DNA of 34,434 nt from positions 1 through 34,434 of IMG/VR virus record IMGVR_UViG_3300010373_000100; one strand, 5' to 3'. The stretch is from a virus. The stretch's first letter is position 1. Every line of letters starts with the position of its first letter. This document shows positions 1-6,013 of this stretch, in pieces. Made by a program: the position numbers and the translations under genes. The notes beneath the pieces are model-generated. The model searched no databases, was not told the DNA's origin, and saw only the letters and a program-made list of their open reading frames with translations.

Positions 1-2274
1 AAAACTCGGGAGGACAATTTTGAATGTCCCGGCGGGAGAGGCATTGCCGTATTTCTGCGTCCAGCCGAGCACTTGGACTTCGTTTTCAATCGGATAGCCC
101 GCCTGAGTTTCGGTCAGGCTGATGGTCGGTAGGGTCGATACGCCCGCGGCGCTGCCGGTCAATATCGCTTGCGACGCATTTCCAAGGCTGCCCACAAATT
201 CCGCGGTGTAGACGATAGGAGACGGCGATGCGCCGTAGTCGATAAAACTCGTCGCTGGTGCCGCCACGGTGCCCAGTAAAACATTCTCCCCACTTGAAGT
301 TGAGCCGCGGTATACGCGGTATCCGTTTGCGCCTGTGGCCGATGACCAACCGAGCGATACCCGTCCCGTTGAGCCATTCACGAAGGCCGAGAATTCGTTT
401 CCCGGCAGTGTCTCGCCCTGAGTGTCAACGGCGGTGACCTGGTAGAAATACTTGCCCGTCGACAATGAACCGCCGCCGAGTGCTCCAACGGCAGAAGTAA
501 TCTTGGGTGCCGCGGTAGTGCTCAGCGCCGTGGAAATCACCGGCGGGATGGCCGGAAATGCCTGTTCCTGAACCATGCCCGAAAAGGCTGTGAAATTAGC
601 CCCACTGACCTGGACATTGCCCGGCCCCACTCCCGCCAACCCCTCCAATTCGCCTTGTAAGACACCGTTGGTTGTGGGCGGCTGTGGGTTGGCGCCGATC
701 GTGGCGTCGGTCACGTTGTCCGCGAATGCCGTTGTCGTGTTGTCGTTGATTGTCGTGACCAGAAAATATGGGCCGGTAATCGCTCCGCCCGCCTTCGTCC
801 GATAGAGCCGTTTTTTGGTGACAACGCTGGGTCCGTTGGTAAGCGTGACGCTGATCTGTTGCGCGCTGGGCGAGACGATCGCTGATGGCGCGGACGGTTC
901 AGTTTCCCCGGTGGCTGTCAAAAACGTCTGCACGTAGTAATAGGCGCCAGTCAAACTTCCGGCGCCACCCGTAGCGACCGTGGGCGCAACGGGGGGAACG
1001 GGAATCGCATTGGTCGTGTGGCCGCCCCAGGAAAGCGTGAATGTCGAACCCGCTTCGGCGTTGGGCTGGATCGTGACCTGCTGAAGCTCGTTCGCCCCGG
1101 CTCGGGCCTGTTGCGTCCGCGTGACGGATATGGCCGGCGTCAGTTCGGTGATGGCAATTTTGTCGGTGGGCGGAAAAAACGGCGAGTTGATCAGATTGAA
1201 CGCCAGTTGCGGTGGAATCGTGCCGGTCACCTGGCTGGTGAGATAAAACGGCACCCCTTTGTTGCCGACCAAAAGCAACGTATTGCCGTCGCTGGGGGCC
1301 GGGGCGTTGGCCAAAATTCCCCGCTGAATCTCGCTGACAATGACCTGCGGGGTAATGCCGGCTGGCACGGTAATTGGATACACGAAACTCTGCGCGCCAG
1401 CGCCGATCAATGCCTGGTCTTTCGCCCCGAGAGAGTTGGTGAACTGCACCAACCAGGGGGAGTCAGTCGTGCCGCTACCCATAACCACCGCATTGCCAGG
1501 AGCAATCGACTCGAGCGACTGCAAGACGGCTTGCAATTGTGTCGCGGTTGCATTGTAGGGGATGCCGGTCAGATTGGACGTGGGCTGCGCGGCGCCGAGC
1601 GAACCATCCGCGATATTGTCGGTGAATGTGGTGGCTGAATTGTCCCAAATCGTCCAGAGCAGCTTTTCCGTGCCAGATGCGCCGCCGGCTGCTGTGCGAT
1701 AAATGCGGCGAGCGATCGTTCCAATGGGTCCGGTGCGAATGGACGTCAGGCTGACCGAATGGCTGGCGACGGTGATGGAGGTTTCTGGGCTGGGCTTTGT
1801 TTCGCCAATTTGCCCCAGGGCGTTAAAGTACAGGAACGTGACCGTGTATTTATACGCGCCGTTGGGGTTTCCCGCATTTCCGCTGTCGGTTGCGATTAAG
1901 CCAGCAGTCGGATCTGCGAGAAACGGCGTTGAGCTGCCCTTCCAGGCAACCTGAAAGCTGCCACCTGTCGGCGCGCCAGTGATATAGACCGCCTGAATCT
2001 CGTTCGTGCCGGAACCTTGCGGCGCATCCGCCGGGCTGCTCGTGGTCGGAACGCTGGCGGAGATTTCTTGAAACTCTGGCTCTTGGCTGCTTTGCCAGAG
2101 GTTCAGCATTCCCTGTACGGCGTCGGACGGCGTGCCAGTGCTGATGTAGGTCAACGATTTTCCGTTGAGCATCAGCGTCCAGGATGGCGCGGTGGCGGTG
2201 ACGGGCGGAGAATAGCCCCAAACCCGAGACTTGGAGGCGCTGTTGCCCACGAAACGTTTTGTCTTGGAAGCCAT
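1..2274 (-). CDS. Large repetitive tail-tip/fibre-like structural protein (3' end outside window)
   Basis: I translated this frame by hand: it is open for 758 codons from the ATG at 2274 to the window edge, so the C-terminus is missing. It is rich in Ser, Thr, Gly and Ala and repetitive. A short block beginning N-E-(I/L/V)-Q occurs at residues 91, 395 and 731. Fibronectin-III-like stretches (G-x-Y-x-Y-x-V-T-F, then G-E-T-x-P-S, then R-x-Y-R-T) lie near 138-229, 438-529 and 603-690. Such blocks are common in phage tail-tip and fibre proteins. It is the last gene of the tail order, 17 bp after the preceding stop, which fits an adsorption or host-contact role. That role is inferred. No strong Shine-Dalgarno precedes the ATG. 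Confidence 0.8.
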   Translation of the reverse strand, partial: MASKTKRFVGNSASKSRVWGYSPPVTATAPSWTLMLNGKSLTYISTGTPSDAVQGMLNLWQSSQEPEFQEISASVPTTSSPADAPQGSGTNEIQAVYITGAPTGGSFQVAWKGSSTPFLADPTAGLIATDSGNAGNPNGAYKYTVTFLYFNALGQIGETKPSPETSITVASHSVSLTSIRTGPIGTIARRIYRTAAGGASGTEKLLWTIWDNSATTFTDNIADGSLGAAQPTSNLTGIPYNATATQLQAVLQSLESIAPGNAVVMGSGTTDSPWLVQFTNSLGAKDQALIGAGAQSFVYPITVPAGITPQVIVSEIQRGILANAPAPSDGNTLLLVGNKGVPFYLTSQVTGTIPPQLAFNLINSPFFPPTDKIAITELTPAISVTRTQQARAGANELQQVTIQPNAEAGSTFTLSWGGHTTNAIPVPPVAPTVATGGAGSLTGAYYYVQTFLTATGETEPSAPSAIVSPSAQQISVTLTNGPSVVTKKRLYRTKAGGAITGPYFLVTTINDNTTTAFADNVTDATIGANPQPPTTNGVLQGELEGLAGVGPGNVQVSGANFTAFSGMVQEQAFPAIPPVISTALSTTAAPKITSAVGALGGGSLSTGKYFYQVTAVDTQGETLPGNEFSAFVNGSTGRVSLGWSSATGANGYRVYRGSTSSGENVLLGTVAAPATSFIDYGASPSPIVYTAEFVGSLGNASQAILTGSAAGVSTLPTISLTETQAGYPIENEVQVLGWTQKYGNASPAGTFKIVLPSF

Positions 2275-2291
2275 CGCAGAACGTACCTAAA

Positions 2292-3113
2292 TCAGAGGTT
2301 GGCAGGCCACGGCGTCGGCGTGCCGTCGATATTGACGGGCGAGATAAACGTGTACTGCCACCAGGTTGTCCAGAGCTTGTAGGCCCGGTCCTTGCCGCGT
2401 CCGATGGCACGCGCCCCGCGCTTGCCGCGTCGAGTCGCTCCGGGGGCATGGTTTTGCAGGGCGGGATAAATCGGCGGTTGATAGCGCTGCGACCAATATC
2501 CCAAGTAGCCGGTGGCCGATCCCTTTTGGGTCATGGTGACCGGCGTTAGCTGGTGCAGTGTTTGAATGATAGGCGGCCCGCGCAACGGCTTCAGTACGCC
2601 GATCTCGGGGCCTCCGTCGCCGTCGAAATCAAGCGATTCCTCGAACGACCATAAGGTGCCTGCGATTCCGTTAAACGGCACCTCGGCTTCGAGCGTTACC
2701 GAGAATTCCAGTTGCGTGACATAGCTCGCGCCGTCCCCGTTTGGGAATTCCGGCGGCTTGATGACGCGCACCCCGCCAAGGGTCTTCGCGCTGAAAATCG
2801 AGTTGGGAGATGGTGCGCCGTTGTCTTGCACCAGGATCAAGTCGCCGCCTGAGATATAGGCTTTTTTGAGGGCGATGATTTGCGCAGCGATATCCGCCTG
2901 TGCGCTGGCCGTGACCGATTGCCTTGACAGCAGTTTTCCGCTCAGGTCAAAGCGGTATCGTTGCGAAATCGGGAACTCGGCATCGTTCAATATCGGGTCG
3001 AGATGCAGGTCGTATTTGACCGTGCCGGGCGGGTGCTGGATGCTTCCGCCCAGGCTGTTGTATTGGACGAACATCAGCAACAGCCCAAAGACGAGCGTAG
3101 ACAGTAAGCGCAT
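2292..3113 (-). CDS. Putative distal-tail/tail-tip structural protein
   Basis: A 273-residue protein of unrecognised family. It has a hydrophobic N-terminus (residues 3-16), a long beta-rich middle and a basic C-terminal part (around 225-245). The first 14 residues look like a signal or membrane segment. The true start may instead be Met15 (ATG near 3071), after which the sequence reads like a soluble virion protein; neither ATG has a good Shine-Dalgarno. It follows the tape measure in transcription order, once the plus-strand island is ignored, and directly precedes the repetitive tail protein. This is where distal-tail or tail-tip proteins sit in long-tailed phages. The role is from position only. 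Confidence 0.7.
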   Translation of the reverse strand: MRLLSTLVFGLLLMFVQYNSLGGSIQHPPGTVKYDLHLDPILNDAEFPISQRYRFDLSGKLLSRQSVTASAQADIAAQIIALKKAYISGGDLILVQDNGAPSPNSIFSAKTLGGVRVIKPPEFPNGDGASYVTQLEFSVTLEAEVPFNGIAGTLWSFEESLDFDGDGGPEIGVLKPLRGPPIIQTLHQLTPVTMTQKGSATGYLGYWSQRYQPPIYPALQNHAPGATRRGKRGARAIGRGKDRAYKLWTTWWQYTFISPVNIDGTPTPWPANL

Positions 3114-3240
3114 GGCATCGCAAGGGCGAACACCGCAGGTCGCCGGCCTTGGTTCCTAAAAGAGCGAGCCTAGGCGTGGGGGGGCTTGGAGGTGGGGCGT
3201 GAAGTCGCCCGGCTAGAGAAGGCTGCCTATGCCGCTACAA

Positions 3241-3269
3241 TAAAAAAGCCGCCAGTGTGAACTGGCGGC
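3241..3269 (-). terminator. Rho-independent terminator, minus strand
   Basis: A perfect 9-bp inverted repeat (arms 3248-3256 and 3261-3269, GCCGCCAGT / ACTGGCGGC) encloses a 4-nt loop. Read on the minus strand it is followed at once by TTTTTT (3247-3242), the classic intrinsic terminator form. It would stop transcripts coming from the tape measure and running antisense through the plus-strand island, so the tail-tip genes below 3113 probably need their own promoter. On the plus strand the A-run precedes the stem, so it is not a good plus terminator. A TACAAT at 3236-3241 could be a plus-strand -10 box for the island, but no convincing -35 is visible. Confidence 0.8.
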
Positions 3270-3350
3270 CGTTTCGAGCCGCGAGGCCCATGCGCGAGTG
3301 GTATCCGCATGGTATGCCTCCCGGACAAGCCTGTCAACTTGGAGGATGCC

Positions 3351-3737
3351 ATGCTGGAATTCAATGAAAACGAGTTTCATTTTGTCGGGCCAGTTTGGTT
3401 CGTGGCGCCATCGCCTCTTCCGGCGGATGAAATGCACCTGTGCCGCGTGACCCGGAGAATCGGCGATCCGGGTTGCATGGCAGTATTCAGCGACGACGAC
3501 ATCGCCAGGAATTTTGCCAAGTGGCAGCAAGAAGAACATCCGACAGCAGCCAACCTGGAGCCGTTTTGTCGATCTACCAAAGACGAATTCATTAGATTTA
3601 TTTTCTTGCTTTCGGGAGCGGGGATAACGCATGTCGGAATCGACCCAGAAAAAGGGCGAAGATTCAGAAGGGTGCCAATTTCAGACTTCGCCCAAAGCGC
3701 ACTTGGCGGAGATGGAGGTTTGGTTTTCGATCCCTGA
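3351..3737 (+). CDS. Small cytosolic-type protein of the plus-strand island, first of three related genes
   Basis: A 128-residue protein with no signal peptide. The ATG at 3351 is chosen over an upstream start at 3309 because GGAGG lies 5 nt before it. Visible features are V-W-F-V-A-P-S-P near residue 14, M-A-V-F-S-D-D-D-I in the middle, and I-T-H-V-G-I-D-P near the C-terminus. The middle-to-end pattern (VF-S-D-D-D...H-V-G-I-D-P) faintly recalls SseB-type domains, but this is not secure. It opens a plus-strand cluster inside the minus-strand tail operon. Its tail overlaps the next gene by 107 nt in another frame. Function unknown. Confidence 0.75.
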   Translation: MLEFNENEFHFVGPVWFVAPSPLPADEMHLCRVTRRIGDPGCMAVFSDDDIARNFAKWQQEEHPTAANLEPFCRSTKDEFIRFIFLLSGAGITHVGIDPEKGRRFRRVPISDFAQSALGGDGGLVFDP

Positions 3738-3951
3738 GTCTCACGTCGACTTCAGCGTGATGGGACCGGAGCATGTCGTGGACGTAATCGCAGGGGACGG
3801 TACTGCTGTTCGCGTCGTCGAGCCTTTCGAACAGCCGCGGGTTGAGTTCACCGAAAACGGCTTCTCGGCTCCGTGTGGGTTGATGGAGCACCTCGGGGGC
3901 GATGGCGACATTGTTTGCGGAGAGCCTGGCAGCGAGATCGTCCTCGGGTAA
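3631..3951 (+). CDS. Small protein of the plus-strand island, second of three related genes
   Basis: A 106-residue acidic protein. The ATG at 3631 has GGGGA about 7 nt upstream, but gives a 107-nt overlap with the preceding gene. An alternative ATG at 3712 (M-E-V-W-F-S-I-P) shrinks the overlap to 26 nt. It shares E-x-x-W-F-S-I-P-x-S with the next gene and W-F-x-x-P-S with the previous one, so the three may be diverged tandem duplicates. Third codon positions past 3738 are GC-rich, which supports coding. The stop is 6 bp from the next start, so the two are probably co-translated. Function unknown. Confidence 0.6.
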   Translation: MSESTQKKGEDSEGCQFQTSPKAHLAEMEVWFSIPESHVDFSVMGPEHVVDVIAGDGTAVRVVEPFEQPRVEFTENGFSAPCGLMEHLGGDGDIVCGEPGSEIVLG

Positions 3952-3957
3952 AGCATC

Positions 3958-4323
3958 GTGAGCCAACGAGTAATAAATCGACGAACCGCTCTTGCGGGAA
4001 TTGCCGGTCTCGTATCGCTCAGAAAATGCCCATGCTCCAATCCGCCCCTGAAAGAACTGGGGACGTGGTTTTCGATTCCCCGTAGCGCCATTGAAGAATG
4101 CGTCTGCGTTGTGGAGCAGGTATCGCCAAGCGACTCATTCGCCGCTGACGTGCATTTCCAGATCGCGTACGCGGGCTGCGAGCGAAAGTATCGCGCGGCC
4201 AAGGTGCTCGTCCTGAACGTCACTGATGACGACGTAGCCGTGCCCTTGGTCTCGCTCTTGGCGGCCAACGGAATTATCAACCACTTCGCGAACACGATCG
4301 AGCGCGCCGTCGTCGTTCGGTAA
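3958..4323 (+). CDS. Small protein with twin-arginine-like N-terminus, third of three related island genes
   Basis: A 121-residue protein from a GTG at 3958, six bases after the preceding stop; no Shine-Dalgarno is visible, so it is probably coupled. The N-terminus has N-R-R-T-A-L followed by a short hydrophobic stretch (about residues 8-21) and then C-P-C, resembling a Tat or lipoprotein-type export signal, though short. It repeats the E-L-x-x-W-F-S-I-P-x-S motif of the preceding gene. Third positions are strongly GC-rich in the second half, which supports this strand over the minus-strand frame that overlaps it from 4135. Function unknown. Confidence 0.55.
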   Translation: MSQRVINRRTALAGIAGLVSLRKCPCSNPPLKELGTWFSIPRSAIEECVCVVEQVSPSDSFAADVHFQIAYAGCERKYRAAKVLVLNVTDDDVAVPLVSLLAANGIINHFANTIERAVVVR

Positions 4324-4413
4324 TTGACAGCCAGCAGGTGATCGCTTTTCATCAACCGCAAAGAGGCTGGCTGCACTCGCAAACAGAGAACCAAGAAAAC
4401 CGCGACGGAACAT
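4135..4413 (-). CDS. Possible small exported protein, antisense to the preceding gene
   Basis: A 92-residue frame beginning M-F-R-R-G-F-L-G-S-L-F-A, which fits a twin-arginine or Sec-type export signal, followed by a charged soluble part. An AGGA lies about 7 nt before the ATG. Its last 189 nt run antisense to the plus-strand gene ending at 4323. In the overlap the plus frame has the stronger GC bias at third positions, so at least one of the two is probably spurious or recently arisen. Other minus-strand genes here also begin with R-R plus a hydrophobic run, which is why it is kept. Low confidence. Confidence 0.35.
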   Translation of the reverse strand: MFRRGFLGSLFASAASLFAVDEKRSPAGCQLPNDDGALDRVREVVDNSVGRQERDQGHGYVVISDVQDEHLGRAILSLAARVRDLEMHVSGE

Positions 4414-4474
4414 AGGGCTATCCTGAGAATGAAGTAGCGTGACAGGCCGATTCTGGGCCGGCCCGGGCTTGCTC

Positions 4475-4498
4475 TCCTAAACATCCTCCTAAACATCC
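4475..4498. repeat. Tandem 12-bp direct repeat
   Basis: Two perfect, adjacent copies of TCCTAAACATCC (4475-4486 and 4487-4498) lie in the gap upstream of the glycosyltransferase. On the minus strand each copy reads GGATGTTTAGGA, which makes AGGAGG directly abut an ATG but opens only an unconvincing frame. It may be an operator-like site or a chance duplication. Confidence 0.6.
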
Positions 4499-4541
4499 GT
4501 ACCGCTTGCTGGTGGTTCGCAAGGCTGCTTATCGTGGAACC

Positions 4542-5432
4542 GTGCCCACCGTCAGCCTGTCCATGATCGTTCGCAATGAGGCGGCCAATCTGCCGGCCTG
4601 CCTGGCCTCGTGTGCGGACCTCTTCGACGAGCTAGTAATCGTCGATACGGGCTCGACAGACGAAACGAAGGCGATTGCGCTACAGGCACTCGACAAGCAC
4701 GGCAATCCGGCTAGTGTCTTCGATTTCGCCTGGTGCGACGATTTTTCCGCCGCCCGCAACGAATCCCTGCGGCACGCCACCGGTGATTGGATCTTCTGGA
4801 TGGATGCGGATGACAGGCTGGATGACGAGAACAAAGGCCGGCTACGATCGCTTTTAGCGGGCCTTGGTGATCCCTGCGGCTATGAGGCAATCGGCGTCTC
4901 ACGCCACCCCGGTGGCGAGGTCGTCTCGTCCAGCAAGCTTCGACTGTTCCACCGATCATTAGGGATGAAGTGGCGATGGCGGGTTCACGAGAACCTGTTC
5001 CCTCTTGATGCAATCGAAATCAAACCATCTGGCGTGTCGATTATCCATGTCGGGAGCCTCGATACAAAGGCGGTGGCAGCTAAAAGCTCCAGAAACTTGC
5101 GAATCCTGTGGCGCGAAGTTCAGGACCGTCCCGAAGAGCCGGCGCTTCGGTATTACATCGGATCTGAGTTGACTTATCAGGGCGATTACGCGACGGCCCT
5201 GGCATCCCTTCATGCGTGCCGCGCAATGTTAGACGCACAAGGCTATCGACCGGTTTATTATTGGTTTTTGCTCTTGGACCTCGGCCAGTGCTACGGTGCA
5301 ACCTGCCAATGGGAGAAACTTGCCGAGATCGAAGCAACGCAAGACGGCGGTAGGATTGCGACCGAACTGCGGCGACGGTTTCCGCCAGCATTGAGGCGCG
5401 GAGCCATGGAAACCATATCGGTATTGGTGTAA
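4542..5432 (+). CDS. Family 2 glycosyltransferase with TPR-like tail
   Basis: A 296-residue cytosolic GT-A fold glycosyltransferase that would transfer a sugar from a nucleotide-sugar donor; the acceptor is unknown. Visible motifs are V-S-L-S-M-I-V-R-N-E at the N-terminus, D-T-G-S-T-D-E at 35-41, D-F-S-A-A-R-N-E at 67-74 and the metal-binding W-M-D-A-D-D at 86-91. The C-terminal third (about 190-260) has helical repeats like the TPR tails of this family. The GTG at 4542 is chosen because family members usually begin 2-4 residues before this core; the frame is open to a TTG at 4506. In phages such enzymes modify virion, DNA or host surface. In this plus-strand island, host-surface modification is a plausible inference. 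Confidence 0.85.
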   Translation: MPTVSLSMIVRNEAANLPACLASCADLFDELVIVDTGSTDETKAIALQALDKHGNPASVFDFAWCDDFSAARNESLRHATGDWIFWMDADDRLDDENKGRLRSLLAGLGDPCGYEAIGVSRHPGGEVVSSSKLRLFHRSLGMKWRWRVHENLFPLDAIEIKPSGVSIIHVGSLDTKAVAAKSSRNLRILWREVQDRPEEPALRYYIGSELTYQGDYATALASLHACRAMLDAQGYRPVYYWFLLLDLGQCYGATCQWEKLAEIEATQDGGRIATELRRRFPPALRRGAMETISVLV

Positions 5433-5470
5433 ATCAAGCGGGCTTTATTTCGACATGTGGAAGGTGACCT

Positions 5471-6013
5471 GTGAACCTGGAAAGCCGCCTAGAACGCCGT
5501 AGCCGCCTTATCGCGGCGCTGCTGGCGGTGGCGTTGGCGGCCACAGGCGGGTGCGGACAGGGCTACAACGAAGCACTTCAGGCGTATAACAATGAAGCAC
5601 AAATTCTTGATCGCCTAAACAGCGAATACGAACCAAAGCTTGCCGCGTTTGACCGCGAACTGGAGAAGCTGAAGACCGATCTAGAGGAAGCCCAAAACAA
5701 TTGGAACATTTGGAAAGATGTCGGGTGGAAAGAGGCTGCCGATATTATTTATAGAACACACGAGATTGATTATCGGAAGGCATCAACCGACGAAGATCGT
5801 GAGCGCGTAAAGCAAGAAGCACAAAAAGAGGTCGACGAATCTATCGAACAAACCAACGAGGTTCACGAAAACCTGATGGTCGCTACGGCGAGAGCGATTG
5901 AAAGAGTCGCAAAAGACAGAAAAGCACTCGTCACGGAATATGAGCCAAAGATTCGAGAGCAACAAGGACGGGTTGATGATGCGATGGCCTTGAAGGAGCG
6001 ACTTCGGAAATAG
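5471..6013 (+). CDS. Coiled-coil lipoprotein
   Basis: A 180-residue protein from a GTG at 5471, with GGAAGGTG about 4 nt upstream. A basic N-terminus, a hydrophobic run (about 13-24) and T-G-G-C with Cys28 look like a lipoprotein signal peptide, though the lipobox lacks the usual Leu at -3. The rest is charged and mostly helical, with heptad-like stretches (about 40-75 and 115-178). It is more AT-rich than the phage genes, suggesting separate origin. It is the last gene of the plus-strand island; its stop abuts the tape-measure stop with no gap. A superinfection-exclusion lipoprotein or outer-membrane spanin-like protein are both possible, and neither is shown. Confidence 0.8.
   Translation: MNLESRLERRSRLIAALLAVALAATGGCGQGYNEALQAYNNEAQILDRLNSEYEPKLAAFDRELEKLKTDLEEAQNNWNIWKDVGWKEAADIIYRTHEIDYRKASTDEDRERVKQEAQKEVDESIEQTNEVHENLMVATARAIERVAKDRKALVTEYEPKIREQQGRVDDAMALKERLRK

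Noticed and set aside
1018-1638. Plus-strand frame of 206 residues over the tail-tip gene
   Set aside because: The minus frame is open for all 758 codons with repeats, so the plus frame is a shadow.
3741-4496. Minus-strand 251-residue frame beginning M-F-R-R-M-F-R-R
   Set aside because: Composition (Ser/Thr/Arg-rich, no domain outline) and overlap with three plus-strand frames mark it as a shadow of the coding plus strand.
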